A stretch of 64,000 nt of DNA from Deroplatys truncata (GCA_030765065.1 CM060979.1:106070350-106134349), one strand, 5' to 3'. Shown: positions 1 to 13,265, counted from the stretch's first letter. A program made the numbers and translations. Notes: generated by a model from the letters alone, not told the origin.

Positions 1-1299
1 TGGAAAAGCATTTTTATTTAGTAGAAATGGCCCTAACAATTTTGAGTAAAATATCATGTCTGATATATTCAATGACGAATAAATCGTATATCGTGAAGAA
101 CCTACAAGTTCTGAAATTTTAATTGCATTTTATACATCTTAAAGAACGTTATATATAGCAAAATACTGCTAAAAATGCAAATTCATTGAAATATACAATT
201 TCGTAGTATTAGCCGTTTTCTAATTATTTTTGACGTCTTTTACGTTTTCTGGGATTAATCCGTTATACCGAATCCATTAAATATTTTTAAAAGTATACGA
301 ACTTTTTCGTGGGATCATTAGTAAAAATTTTGACTTACCATAAAACCGTTGTGTTTTTCCATCGTGCATGTAACCAAGATCGTAATGTCTAGGTTGAGAG
401 CATTTATAGGCATACATTTATCGTGCTTAGTATAGAGTGGATTTAGAAATACCTTTTTATACTCATGGTAGAATATAAAAGGGGCACCGTTAAATCTATT
501 TGGTAGAGATATTCTACAGTATGTTTAAATATCAGAATATTCTTTATTCTAGAATTTTTCGGTTAAAATGGCAAACCACATGCAAGTACATGAGTGAAAA
601 TCTGCAGAATATCAACGACAAACGTAAAAAATAATTAAAGCCACACAGAAACTAGTTTAGTTGAAATACCCTAACTATACAGAAGTTGGAGCGAAATTTA
701 AAATGTTCCACATTTCTCTTGTTATGGAAATTTGGCATTAGTGCCATTATTAAAGGGTTGTTTTCATGTTAAGAAATAGGATCACTATTTCTTAACAGTC
801 TTTGAATGTTGGTGATCATTCTTTCTCAATTAATATGTAATTCTAGTTCAAACCAGCATATGCGGTTAAGCTGCAAAATTGCTATATTTCCCCTTATACC
901 GAAAAGGTGTTTAAGTGACAATGGAGCGTATTTCGAGGCATATTACATTTGTATGACATAATTTTAAAAACTGTTTGATATCATGCCTTGTTGCGGATTG
1001 GCAGAATATAGGCTTCGAATTTTAATACAGTTTTCCATTAACTACAATATCAAAGCATCGGGCCTGAAGGAAAAATATTAATTAGATTTGTTGGGTGTAT
1101 TTCAACGGATGGAATGTTAAGATATTTTTTCGGGTCCTTTTGATGACAGAATTCTCGGAGAAAAGTATTTTGGAAAGACAACTTGTAGCTATAGATTTTG
1201 TATTCGGCTTATGTTTGTTAAGTATCACCAAGGCCGCAGTTGGTTTCGGGTGGACGAACCAAATTATGTTCTTTCGTCCTTGCCATTCTCATCTCTTTA
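1..1299. other. AT-rich sequence, no gene seen
   Basis: Both strands were read. Open frames are short and of low-complexity composition, and no splice-bounded exon, RNA gene or repeat shared with the rest of the window was recognised. Confidence 0.5.
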
Positions 1300-1560
1300 A
1301 GCACCAGGTCAGGCTGTACCAACTGCTCGGCTGAGTCAGAGTACTCGCGCGTACGCAGTAGGTCCTGCTGCACAGGTAGCGTGATAGTCAAGACGTAACT
1401 GGACGAAGGTCATAGTATGATGTTTGCGCTTCATTCAGCCGTGACGACAGCTCGCCCAATGCCGAGCTGCATTGCGTGCTGCAGGTAGACTCCTGCCAGT
1501 CGTGATACTCCGCTGCTCTCTTACGCGCGCTCAAGCTGGAATAGTCTGCACTAGCTCAAT
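1300..1560. other. Locally GC- and CpG-rich stretch, unassigned
   Basis: This stretch is clearly richer in G+C and CpG than its surroundings. A minus-strand frame through it is open for about 50 codons but meets stops and matches no family I recognise. It could be an old retroposed fragment or an exon relic. Confidence 0.25.
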
Positions 1561-2517
1561 TAAGTGCCTTATATGCAGTTTTTCCCCTTCAAACCTTGCT
1601 TTAGAAGTATGAATTTCTAAGCTAGCTGTGTCTTTCGTAACAAATTCGTCCTGATAAATTGTAAATAATGACAATGGTATTGTTAAACGTGGTGTATCAG
1701 TGTACTCAGCTAATGCTGTTTCGTATATAAGAGGTGAATTCATTATTTTCATAAACTAAAACTTTATGAAATAGGTATTGCTTAATAAATTAAGGAAAAA
1801 CTTCTGCTTGTTCGTCTAAAATTACGACTTTTATAAAAAATGGTTGAAATATTTAGAGTTAGAGCAGATATATTCTGGAACATGCACCCTATTAATGGCT
1901 GTGGAAAGAGTGCTTTGGAAATAATAGACAAAGTGTTACGTCTTGGTACTAACTCTTCTGAACGTATTAAGTTTTGAAACATGCTAAATATTTTTTGCAT
2001 TTAAAATAAAATGTTGCGGATTTGTGTGTCACCATTATAGATGTATTGTTTCAAAATTTACTTTCTAAAGATTTTTTTCGACAATCAATACTACGTTGCA
2101 GAATACAAAATAACATAGGTTTAAATAAGCCTTGTATCACTCTTTAGTTTAACCTCATGTTGAACACCTTCAGCTTTCGAGTTGAATAGTTCTAAATAAA
2201 GTTCAAAATAAAATTTTAGTTGAGATACAACATTACAATCTATATCATAATAGTGAAGATTGAGTAGGGAAAGCGGCGGAGGGAGTCCAAATGACTCGCG
2301 AGTCCTGTTTTTGTTGCACCAACCATAGTGTATATATTCCAGCTTTTATTTCGTCGCATTTATCACTTTTGAGAATTGGGTTAGACACTATTAAGTCCAA
2401 AAGTAACCACCGTTTTGTCAAGTTACACATGCTTAGGTTTTACTATGTTGATATAAAATGCAATGTTTGGCCAGAATTGTAACCGTTGAGTTGGACGGTA
2501 TAATCAAAAACTAAACT
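1561..2517. other. AT-rich sequence, no gene seen
   Basis: Only short open frames with no recognisable product. No repeat shared with the rest of the window was noticed. Confidence 0.45.
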
Positions 2518-3267
2518 AAAAAATCTGATGTGTTACACTCACATGACTTTCTCTACTCTTGTACAAACTATTGTTACAAACGCTTATTCTCCATCTACTT
2601 CATGTTAATCGAGATAAACATTTGCAGACTCTATCTTATTGCTAATTTTCTTGTAGATGTAAGGGGAATATATATTTGTAAGGGCAATATAAAAATACAG
2701 TAGTCTTTAAGCACATATATATCTCTTAATAGCTGGTTACTAGGTGCAGCACCATTCTCTTTGCCACAGATTAATATTCTTTGCATATCCAAGACAAAAA
2801 AATGAATAACGAATTCCCATTTGAGAAAATAAATATTGAACATTTTTAAGGGAATAACAAGCAATATCTCGAAAATAGTTCATTCAACAAAAAATGTATA
2901 TGACATAAATTGTGTGTTTTAACGCGATCTACATTTCTTGTGCAGTAAAATTTTGTCTATCTCTTATGGTTTACCAGTTATGCAAAAGTCGTTCACAATG
3001 AAGAATAGTTTGGAGACATTCCCAGAAAATTCGAGATATACATTTCATTTTTCATGAAAATATCTTAAACATATGATATTTTAATCAAAATCGTTTGAGC
3101 CATTTTGAGAAAATTAAAATTTTCGAAAAATCTTCCATGTGAAGGGTAATCTGGGGTGGGGGATTTTCTTGAAAACCTTCGTGTCGCATCTCTAAGATAC
3201 TGAACCTAAATACCAAGTTTGGTGTTTATCCGACTGTTCGTTTCTGAGTTATGCTGTTCACAGACAG

Positions 3268-3301
<34 letters not shown>

Positions 3302-3455
3302 AGACACACACACACACTCAGACATGTTTCTAAAAATGCTTTTTGTGGATTCAGGGTGTCTCAAAACATGTATTTCCGGTGAAATCTCGGTATCGCATTT
3401 TTGGGTGGAATACAATACTTCCCCTACTTACTATACGTAGTAGAGAAAGTAAAAA
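2518..3455 (+). mobile_element. Family A non-autonomous repeat, near full length (copy 1)
   Basis: This is one of about 14 related copies in the window. It opens with AAATCTGATGTGTTACACTC, then ACTTTCTCTACT (2546-2557), and closes with the exact reverse complement AGTAGAGAAAGT (3439-3450). No long open frame is present, so it cannot mobilise itself. A CA microsatellite sits about 200 bp from the right end, the same place as in other copies. Subterminal inverted repeats and lack of coding suggest a MITE-like DNA element. The leading AAAAAATCTG block outside the left repeat has no partner on the right, so exact ends and target duplication are uncertain. Confidence 0.7.
3267..3318. repeat. (CA)n microsatellite inside family A
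   Basis: An almost pure CA/ACAG run within family A copy 1. It produces spurious His-Thr and Cys-Val frames on the two strands. Confidence 0.9.
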
Positions 3456-3479
3456 GAAAAGGAATTTTACTCCCTGCAG

Positions 3480-3942
3480 GTCTAAGTTATACAACGGAGT
3501 GGGACACCTCGCACACTACTAACTACTGGAGATCTGTTGTGGCTAGCACCAGGAAGGGATGAAGTGGAGGAACTACAGGAGGCTACAGTTTGCAGTCAGA
3601 CAGGCGACAGAGACGCGAAGACCCGTTCCACTGCTGGAGATGTCTATAGAGGGCGACGAACTACCAAGCAGCCCTCTAGTGTCCACGGGGAGTACTCTTT
3701 TGTTTCAGCAAGCATCCGTGCCATCTGTCTTGCACCGCCATACATACGCCACGAAACCTAGAAGCGTCCTGAAACATATAAGGAAGCGGAATGAAAGGGA
3801 AATTATGGAAAGGAAATTGTGGTAGATGGGAACCACCCCAGCATTCGCCAACTGATTAGGTAAAGCCACGAAAAACCTAGGTCAGAGTGGGTGGACGACA
3901 GAAATCGAATCCGGACCTCCCGAATGCGACGCGGAGCAATGT
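3480..3942 (-). mobile_element. Long tRNA-type SINE (about 460 bp), minus orientation
   Basis: The reverse complement matches the element at 51866-52345 along its whole length. Shared landmarks are the tRNA-like head with a B-box-like TCGATTTC motif, the CACGGGGAGTACTC block and the end near GTTGTATAAC. The head lies at the high-coordinate end (about 3900-3940). The copy is diverged, and its frames are not protein coding. Confidence 0.65.
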
Positions 3943-5285
3943 ATATAAATAATGGTTTACTGTACAGGGGTATTGATTTGGAAGAACTACGCTTACTTGT
4001 CACAGCTCAGTCCTTTCTGAACAAGCTTGGCCGAACAAACTTCTACATATTCTAGGTTATATGTTCCACCTTTATGAAGTAACACGTTATTCTGACTAAT
4101 TTCCCATGTCATTCACGAATACTGCATTGTCTACTCAGAGCGATAGGAAGGAAGAGTTTGTGTTTTGTTTCGTTACCTTGGGCTAGTTGACGACCGTTCC
4201 TACATCATTGCGCTTATCACGGAAATTAATGTTTGGTTTCAGCGTGAACACACTCTAGAGCATTTAGATGCAATGAAAACTATGGTACTTGGAAATACTA
4301 AGCGATTATATCTCAAAGGAAATTAATCCTGTACTTCAGCGCGCTGTTCAGCTATATCGCAAACGAGTAGGGAATTTGCTGCGACTATTTCTCAAAATAC
4401 TTTCCTGCTGCATCCATAAAGCTGCATGTGCTTACGAATTAAATTTCTTTCAATACTTATTTTTAGTATCACCGGTAATAAAGAAAACTTATCTAAATGA
4501 AATCCCCAATTTACGTGACATTGCTAATACAGACGGCAGTAACTCATGCACTCCAGAATATGAATTTTACTACGAGAAAAATGTTGTTCAATAAAGATAA
4601 GACACGTAAGGTTATAAATTTGCGTGCTGCACTACGGGCAGCCTGGAGTCTATTCTAATTTTGTACCCCCTACTTCCTCAACTGTGCATGCCTCCATGAA
4701 CAGGAATTTTGTCGTTATCTCCCTTCAGTTCTCTTTTCTCCTTTATTTCCTTCCTGTATTGAATTCTATTGCTATCCTTCTCTTACCCAGCTGCAGGATA
4801 ATGATTCCGAGGCGTTTTGGTATTCACGGCCTCCTGTGAATATGCCTGGTTGAGTCCCTTCGATCGTATCGCGCTTGTTATGGAAGGCTCATCGCTTCAG
4901 AAAACACATTCAGTTAAACTCCAACTTCTGCTACAGAATATATTTCCTTTAAAGCCTTTTTCACCTGACTACTTCCTCGTTTTTGTTTCGCTCTGTGTTA
5001 CACACCCAGGTCAGTCCTGTCTCTTACAACTGTTGCTATTCTTTTGCTCATGTTTCCTTTATCACTTTTGGTATTCTTCCGACATGACGATAGGAGTATA
5101 AAGTCTCTTACTTTCTTCTGAGGTACATTTACACGGTTGTAAATTCTGTCCATGATGGCTAATACGGCTCCGTTGCTTAGCAGTGTATCACACGCTTTTT
5201 GTTTGGTCTAATTATACTGTAGTATTATCTAAAGAACACTCATCAGACAAGTCTTGTAATAAATAGCAAAATTTATTAATAAATG
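3943..5285. other. No gene seen
   Basis: Frames of about 100 codons occur at 4289-4594 and 4817-5101 on the plus strand. Their translations show no recognisable domain, and no splice or promoter context supports them. Confidence 0.4.
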
Positions 5286-6062
5286 CCTTTTGTTACATCT
5301 AAATTACTTTCTGAACTCATTCTTCTACAAACTATTCTTACAAAAGTTTGTCCTGTCTACTTCTTCTTAATCAAGATAGACTTTAGTTAAACATTTACAT
5401 ATTTCGTAAGAGGTATAAGAATGCAGTAGTTAAAGCGATAGTCAGATTTTTAAAAAAACGCGTCACTATTGCTTGAAAATATATACTAATACATAACAAA
5501 GAATATCTCAGGATGGTTAACGCCACAAAACATCTATATGGCAAAAATTCTCCACCTAAAGGATATCTACAATGTTTATGTGCTAAGGTTTTGTCTATGT
5601 CATAGTTTATCCGAAAGTCATTTATAATGAAGAGGACATTAGAGGTTATTCCTAGAAAATTGAAGACATACATTTTAATTTGTCATACAAACATTTTAAA
5701 CATGTTGTATTTTAATTAATTTCGTTAGTCATTTTTCAGAAAATAAAAAATAGTGAACATTTTTTCATGTAAAGGGTAGTTTGGGTTGGGAGATTTTCTT
5801 GAAAATCTTCGTGTTGCATCCTTGAAAGAGACAGAACTTAAATACCAAACTTTGTATTTGGCAGACTTGTCGTATGCTGTTCTCTCTCTCTCGTGCGCGC
5901 GCGAACACACACACACACACACGCTGAGTTGTTTTTCAAAATATGTTTTCTTTTTATTTATCCAGCGAGTCTCTCAACGTATATTTCCGGTGAAATCTCG
6001 ATTTCAAATTTTTGGATGGAGTGTAATACTTCTGTATACTGTAGGTAAGACTAGAGAAAGTT
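5286..6062 (+). mobile_element. Family A repeat, diverged (copy 2)
   Basis: It follows the family A order: CTTCTACAAACTATTCTTAC near the left, then the Aaaataccaa-type motif, a CT/CA microsatellite (about 5880-5922) and ACTAGAGAAAGT at the right end. The left inverted repeat is degraded, which suggests an older copy. Confidence 0.55.
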
Positions 6063-7510
6063 GAAATTGAAGCTGTGAAGCCGTTCTCGGTTTGGCAACT
6101 TTGATGCCGCTTCATACTTCAAATTTTTATAACATTTAATGTTACCTCCTCGTTCTGTGTTGTCTCGTGCGCCAGCTGCTCTAGTGGTATAGCTTGGAGG
6201 TCTTTATCTCGGAATATGCGTGAGTATATTTTGAAAGGATGGCACTAGTTTAGTTAGCTGATAAATTTTAATGTTGACTAAAATGTTCAGTTTGAGGACA
6301 TTCGCCGACTGCTGAATTTACGAATTAATTACTTCTATAATAATAATTAAGCAAAGCGTCAGTTGCAATAAGTCACAGAAATGTTGTTCCGAAAGATTTC
6401 TCTCAATAGCTGCTAAATCTCTCAAACCAGGCGCGTTCATGTGCGCTACACAACTTAAAAATTACACACAAGAGTCAAGAATCTCAGGAGAGTCGCGAAT
6501 ATATCACGAATGTATGCACGAATGTGAATGTGTCTCTGGCTGGAATGCATGCTCTTTTCTTAACTACAGTTCGGTCCACCCCTACCGACGTTCCTTCTCG
6601 CGCGGTTCAATCTTAAAATCCTATGTATGTGTTTCTTACATTGTTGCTAAGCCGTACCTCCTCGAAACTAAGAATTTCAGTCCCTTTCTAATTTACAGAA
6701 TTTCTGCCTACGTAACTTTCAAACGTACTGAACTTAATTCTCACTCCTAACCAGGAACTTTTAGACTACTATATTTCATTAACATGACTTGCTAATTACT
6801 TTTTTCTTTCCAGACACATCTTTCAGACTTATTACATTATATTTTGATTTAATATACGGAAATTATTTATTTAAATTATTTCTTTATCTTACTATAATTT
6901 CTTTGTTTAATTATTTAAATCTTCCCGTCAATAATTATGTATCAGATGTCAGATTTATATACTTTCAAATGGTTCTGGGTTGGTTTCATATTACTGTATG
7001 CTTTATATTACATTCTGTTTGGAACATTATGTTCTAAAGCAACATTTACTTTCTACCAAGATGAACTTAACTTTAATTTAAAATATCATAAGTTTTTTCA
7101 TTTAATTTTGCGAAATCAAGCCACTGTAAAATAGATAAGCGAATACACAAAAATATTTTGCGTAAAATAGAGTATCAAGGTGTTATTTACTACAACTCTA
7201 ACTGAGAAAGAATCATGATACACTTTTTATGTTATAAGCCTATTATTAATGTACACCACTTCATGTGTACTTCAAAATATCTGCAGCACTTTAAGAGATA
7301 CTTGAAAACCTTTGTGCACCAATAAAAGTGTTTCCTATGCTTTTGACTTCTTCTGCATTGTTTCATTTAATTCACTAATTACAGCAAATGCATTTAATAA
7401 TAAAGGCCAAGTTCTTTCTTTGGAAAACACGATGTTTCTATAATTACACGTAAGCTTGTAATTTAAATTTTTGTTGGTTAATTCTTGTTTTACTTTAATT
7501 ATTATAGTGA
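6063..7510. other. No gene seen
   Basis: AT-rich. Frames at 6439-6750 and 6789-7037 have Phe/Tyr/Leu-rich translations typical of AT-rich noncoding DNA. Confidence 0.45.
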
Positions 7511-7561
<51 letters not shown>

Positions 7562-7574
7562 TAATAATAATAAT
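7511..7574. repeat. (AAT)n microsatellite
   Basis: About 20 trinucleotide units. A minus-strand frame through it (7335-7853) is inflated by poly-Tyr and is rejected as coding. Confidence 0.95.
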
Positions 7575-9612
7575 TCCGTATATAAAGACATAAAATCCTG
7601 GGTGTATTTTACGAGAGAATGCGTGACAGCTGAAATTCCTGACACAGCTATACAGTAAGTTGTCTCTTCCAGAATCTACTCCAGGAGCCAGTAACTCATT
7701 GCCCCGTGTTACAACCGCTTGCTCAGACCTGTCTGCGAGACAGAATGAGCCGATAAGAAGGGCGAAAATAAGGAATACGGTGGCGTTATGCTGGGCACCT
7801 AAGTGGAGTGGTATTGTGATATTTTTTATTTCAACGGAAAGGATGCAAGACATTAATATTTTTCAGTTTAAACAATGGAAACACAATCTCACAACATTAC
7901 GTTTTCATTGTTAATAAATAGTTTGAACGAAAGAGGTGTTTCTTTAAGTAGTTGTGAACATGAAAACATATTCTGGGACATGAATATGACAGTTGAGCAG
8001 AAACAAATATTGGCTGACCTTATTGATACTATCAATACAAGTCTGAATGTATAAATCGTAAATGTTATGCTTGATACTAAACTAAATCAAACTTCTGGGT
8101 GTATGTTTTCTGCCGCTTTAATTGTTTATAAGATAGAAAATTGTCCCCAGTTTCTATAAAACCAGGTAAAATATCGTATTAAACTGCAGAAAACGTATTG
8201 CAAAATGAAGGCAACAGCTAACTGCAAATAATTGTTTCAGTAACATTTTTGACCGTGAAGCATGCAAAATTTAAACATTATAACACTAATTAATTCAGAA
8301 TGACTCTACGGAGAGAAACATTAGCTTGAACAGAAATGCAGAAATCAAAAATATTGTGAACAAGAATGCAAATTATAAGAAAAACGTTAGGTCCACAAGT
8401 CACAGGTGAACAATACATGCTCAGAAGTAAATATGAAATAAAAATATGTGGAAACATTCACAGAGCATTAGAAAACGAAGGTTAAAACGTTGAAACAAAA
8501 CTAAAGAACTCAAACAGGCTTACAAAACAAATAAGGAATTCTACGAAAATAGAAGTAAAGCACAAGTAGATAATACAAAGTGGATTCATGAAGTAAAAAA
8601 AGTACTTAAAATTGGTAGGAATTGTGCGATAAGATAATAAGCAGAGGTATCTTTAGAACCAAAGTGCATAAATGGCCAGTTGGCCAAGAGTATAAACCGG
8701 AGTAAAAAACTGGAACAACATGGGAGACGGGAGAAAGAAAGTTCACACTAAAAGAATGAGAGAACTATGAATTCAATGGAAAACAAAAGGAATATGTAGT
8801 AGTTGCGCAGTCCTATATGGGCTCATTTGCAAATAAATAAATAAGCAAACAAATAATAATATTATTAATAGTAATACAGGCATTTCCATACTCTTAATTG
8901 TAAGATATCGTTTAAATTAAAAATAACTGTTTGTCACAACCATTCGTGAATTCGCCATGCTTGCGAGTTCATCCTGCCGCTGAGAGGAAATGCTACTCTC
9001 TTACTCAATATTGCAGCCCTGAATACATGCTCAAAACCCAACTACCGGCCAGTTGAAGATGGTATTTGCTCTCTCTTACTCATTCCATTCCTAATGTTCC
9101 TGGATCAGCAATTCCCACCTCCCAGGTGCGCAGAAGTCGTTTTTTGCTACTTTTATTAATAAGATTCCAGAATGTTTCTTTGCAGAAGCTCAGCTGGATT
9201 TAAATAAATCTATTAATGCCTCTCTTAAAGTATACTTATATAATTTATTAAAGGTAAACCACCTGTGGCAGCGTATTAAGCACAAACAAACTATCTAGGA
9301 TACGCTTTTAATCTACGCTTATTCTAAAGAAAAGGAATAATAAAATAAAATGTGCTCTGTAGCTCGGACGATCCTGTTAATGACCAAGAGAGATAAAGCA
9401 TTATAATGTCTGACATTGATTTGATCCTAGAGTGCAATTGCAAAGCAATGGCTAAGTGCCTTAAATGAGGAATGCACTTTACAATGATGATAGATTTAAG
9501 TTAGCTATGTTTACGGCGATATTACTCACTGATTGTTATGATACTATGGTGATTTGAAAGAGACTTTCAACATTCATTTTCACCATTTGTCAACGCGTGC
9601 TTACCAGGGACT
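7575..9612. other. No gene seen; A-rich 8.2-8.9 kb
   Basis: The 8200-8900 stretch is strongly A-rich on the plus strand. It could be a decayed reverse-transcribed sequence, but no conserved motif was found to support that. Confidence 0.35.
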
Positions 9613-10037
9613 ACACTCACTCGCTCACTCGCTCACTCGCTCACTCGCTCACTCACTCACTCACTCACTCACTCACTCACTCACTCACTCACCCACCCAC
9701 TTACTCATTCACCCACTTACTCACTCACCTACCCACAACTCACTCACCCACTTACTCAGTCACCCACCCACTCACTCGCGCATCACAACACATTCAATCG
9801 CTCACTCACTGACCTACTCACCCACCCACTCACTCATCCTCCTACTCCCTCACTCATTCACTATCCACTCACCTACCTACTCATTCACTCACTCACCTGC
9901 CTACCCATTCACCCATCCACCAACTATTTACTCACTCACTCACCCACCTACCCATACACCCACCTACGCACCCACCGACTCACCCACTCACCCACTCATT
10001 ATTACAGCTACACACCCACTCACTCCTAACTCACTCT
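9613..10037. repeat. CTCA-type tetranucleotide array (about 425 bp)
   Basis: A pure CTCA/CTCG core grades into CCCA, CTAC and CATT variants toward the right. The HSLTHS- and THPPT-type translations are consequences of the 4-bp period. Purity decreases from left to right, as expected for an expanding core with an ageing edge. Confidence 0.95.
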
Positions 10038-10642
10038 AATTCATCGTATCCAATGATGTAACTTACAGAAATGTTTATGGGAAATGAAATTCCTGTGCAT
10101 GTATTTAAGACTACATCTTATAGACTCATAATGGTAATAGTTACTAGTATTTCTAATAATTTCTCTAATACTTTCTCTAATAATTTATAATAATTTCTCT
10201 AATAATAGTGAATATACGTATAACTAACGTTGGAAAAGAAAATCAAATTTAGACAATTCACTTACATGGCCGGGAATCGAGCCACCGAACTTCGGCTCTC
10301 CATGCCAACTCTCTATTGCTCAGTTACTGTGACGAGATACGCGTAAACGTTCTTCACTGTCACTTCACTAATGTGATTTAGTTCAGTTTCACTGTACTTC
10401 ACTTTTCTAGTGTGGTTTAGTTCAGTTTTCATCGTCCGTTTGCTTTTCTTCGCTCGTAGCGGCATAACGAAGTACGCGAGAAGCAGCCTCTTTTTCCGTC
10501 CGCATCACTCACTGAGACGTCGTACACAACACGCTCTAATCTCAAGCAATAACTGCACTCACTGTACATCACAACTGTTCATAACCTCTCTCTAGAACCG
10601 CACTTGATGTCGCATCAGAAAACACTCCTCAACTCCCTCACT
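10038..10642. other. Short repeats and possible SINE head beside the Tc1 element
   Basis: On the minus strand, 10262-10340 reads like a tRNA-derived head, with GGCTCGATTCCCGG as a B-box-like motif. At about 10355-10435 a block containing GTGTGGTTTAGTTCAGTTT occurs twice as an imperfect tandem duplication of about 45 bp. No coding region is supported. Confidence 0.35.
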
Positions 10643-11914
10643 CACGGTCTAAGTTATATATCCGGACACCTGGCTGAGAATGACGTACAAGTTCGTGGCG
10701 TCCTCCATCGGTAATGCTTGAAGTCAATAGGGTATTGACCCACCCTTAGCCTTGGTGACAGCGTTCACTCTCGCAGGCATACTTTCAATCAGGTGCTGGA
10801 AGGTTTCTTCGGGAATGGCAGCCCATTCTTCACGGAGTGCGGAACTGAGGAGAGGTATCGCTGTAGGTCGGTGAGGCACGTTCCGTAAGTCGGCGTTCCA
10901 AAACATCCCAAAGGTGTTCTATAGGATTCAAGTCAGGACTCTGTGCAAGCCAGTCCATTACAACGATGTTATTGTCTTGTAACCACTACGCCACAGCCTG
11001 TGCAATATGAACAGGTGCTCGATCGTGTTGAAAGATGCAATCGCCATCCCCGAATTGCTCTTCAACAGTGGGAAGCAAGAAGGTGCTTAAAACATCAATG
11101 TAGGTCTGCGCTATGATCGTGCCACGCAAAACAACAAGGGGTGCAAAACCCTCCAGGAAAAACACGACCACACCATAACACCACCACCTCCGAATGTCAC
11201 TGCTGGCACTACACACGCTGGCAGATGACGTTCCCGGGCATTCGCCATATCCTGCCATCGGATCGTCACATTGTGTACCGTGTTTCGTCACTCCACACAA
11301 CGTTTTGCCATTGTTCAATCGTGTAATGTTGACTCTCCTTACACCAACCGAGGCGTCGTTTGGCATTTTCCTGCGTGATGTGTGGCTTATGAGCAGCCGC
11401 TTGACCATGGAATCCAAAGTTTCTCACCTCACGCCTAACTGCCATATTTCTCACCTCACCTCACGTCTAACTGCCATAATACTTGGAGTGGATCCTGGTG
11501 CAGTTTGGAATTCCTGCGTGATGGTCTGGATAGATGTCTGCCTATTACTCTTTAGGACCCTCTTCAAATGTCGGCGGTCTCTGTCAGTCAACAGACGAGG
11601 TCGACCTGTACGCTTTTGTGCTGTACATGTCCCTTCACGTTTCCACTTCACTATCACATCAGAAACAGTGGACCTAGGGATGTTTAGGAGTGTGGAAATC
11701 TCGCGTACAGACTTCTGACACAAGTGACACCCAATCACCTGACGGCATTCGAAGTCCGTGAGTTCTACGGAGCGTCCCATCCTGATGATTCACGATGTCT
11801 GATGACTACTGAGGTTGCGGATAATGAGTACCAGGCAGTAAGTGGCAGCACAATGCATCTAAGATGAAAAACGTATGTTTGTGGGTGTGTCCGGATACTT
11901 TTGATCACATAGTG
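10643..11914 (-). mobile_element. Tc1-like transposon, degraded
   Basis: The right terminal repeat reads inward CACTATGTGATCAAAAGTAT and abuts a TA (11915-11916). The left end keeps the inner TATCCGGACACC part, but its outermost bases have decayed. The 1.27-kb length and single minus-strand transposase are typical of Tc1 family elements. Confidence 0.9.
10724..11780 (-). pseudogene. Tc1-family DD34E transposase pseudogene
   Basis: In Tc1-family elements this protein binds the terminal repeats and catalyses cut-and-paste at TA. Translation from ATG at 11780 gives a paired-like helix-turn-helix N-terminus (MGRSVELTDF; VREISTLLNI; GRPRLLTDRD). The catalytic motifs WSDE, QHDRAPVH and SPDLNPIEHLW follow. 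Thirty-four residues separate the second Asp from the Glu, the DD34E spacing of Tc1. The frame is broken by a local tandem duplication of the MAVRREVR segment (about 11422-11475) ending in a stop, by a frameshift near 11280, and by a TAG after the second Asp. It is therefore non-functional. Family assignment is firm; finer clade is not. Confidence 0.9.
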
Positions 11915-11920
11915 TAATAC

Positions 11921-11984
11921 ACACACACACACACACATATATATATACATAGCCAGTCTGTGGGCTCTTCCTAGACGATAGTTA

Positions 11985-12033
<49 letters not shown>
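11921..12033. repeat. Compound (CA)n/(TA)n and (TTA)n microsatellites
   Basis: CA then TA dinucleotides (about 11921-11948) lie directly beside the Tc1 right end, followed by a TTA run at about 11980-12033. Confidence 0.9.
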
Positions 12034-12737
12034 GTACGTAAGCTCATGCACTTCGATACTTTTCGACTGATTCACTTACTCAGAAGATATAAGAGAAGAT
12101 TTTTCCTGTATGCGCTCATGTTTGATTCCCTCACAATTGTTTGCAAGCCGGTGTTCTCCGGTTCAAAGAGGGCGGAATGGGAATTATACCTTGTGATTCA
12201 TAGCGACACAGGTTCATTTTCTCAACAGTTAGGGCGTAATTAGCATATAAAGTGACACTTTAAAATTTTCCTGGCGAGACTGATATTTGTGAGAATGCTG
12301 TAGACTGGAAATAATCGTTTTCATTCGGATATTCTGAGAGATACGCGGATATTCTACACCAGCTGGATATTCTTTAAGGCAATGGAAGGCTCTATTTTGG
12401 GGCGCCACCTTTGGGAAGTGAGAACAAGAGAGGGAGAAGCTGCCGGCTATGCATAATGAAGCTGGCCGATACGAGTACCCACCAACCGTGGCAAAGGATC
12501 TCAGCCCCCTAAAACCTACAGGTCTGCAGGAGTGTTATTTAGGGCACTTAGAATACAGCTGTAACTACCGATAGTTGGAGCTAGTATTGCTTTGAGATAA
12601 TATTATCTGCTTGTTAAATGTTACTGCAATTCCAGTCTCGTCTCGGTAGCAGACTGTTTTTTCTCTACGTGCTCTTTATACGCTAAAATCTGAAATGAAT
12701 TGTGTTGTGATTTTTACTTTATCTATCACGTACATAT
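12034..12737. other. No gene seen
   Basis: A short stretch near 12440-12500 loosely resembles the SINE-like pieces at 15.4 and 48.1 kb. This is too weak to call. Confidence 0.35.
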
Positions 12738-13265
12738 AGGTAGAGAATTTACTGCATTCCACCCAAAAGTGCGATACCGAGATTTAACGAAAAATACATG
12801 TTTGAGGCCCCTGAATACAAAAAACGTATTTTTATAACACATCCGTTTGTTTCTGTGTGTCTGTAAACAGCATAACTAAAAAACGAAAAGTAGGATAAAT
12901 ACCAAACTTGGTATTTAGGTTCAGTACCTCCCAAAGACACGAAGATTTTCAAGAAAATCCCACAACCCCAACTACGCGTTACAGTGAAAATTTTTCGAAA
13001 CTTTTGATTTTCTATAAGTATCTCTAACGATTTTGATTAAACTTCTATATTAAGTATATTAAATTTCAAATAAAATGTATATCTTGAATTCTCTGAGAAT
13101 AGCATTTGAAGTCCTATTCATTCGGAAGGAATTTTGTGTAATCTTGTATAACTGATAAATGTTAAGCGGTAGACGAAAACGTACTACACAAAAAAATCTA
13201 GATCTCTTTAAAACGCACAATTTATTTAAAGTAATTTTCATTTGTGGAATAAGCCATTTCATTAT
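12738..13265 (-). mobile_element. Family A repeat, minus orientation, truncated (copy 3)
   Basis: The reverse complement matches the right half of family A, including ACCTAAATACCAAG and TTTTGATTAAA-type landmarks. It starts near 12738 (GGTAGAGAATTTACTGC) and loses similarity before the family's left end. Confidence 0.6.

Noticed and set aside
7335-7853. 172-codon minus-strand protein
   Set aside because: Its length depends on poly-Tyr from the AAT repeat; no domain is recognisable on either side.
9554-10039. 161-codon His/Thr/Ser/Leu protein
   Set aside because: It is the translation of the CTCA microsatellite.
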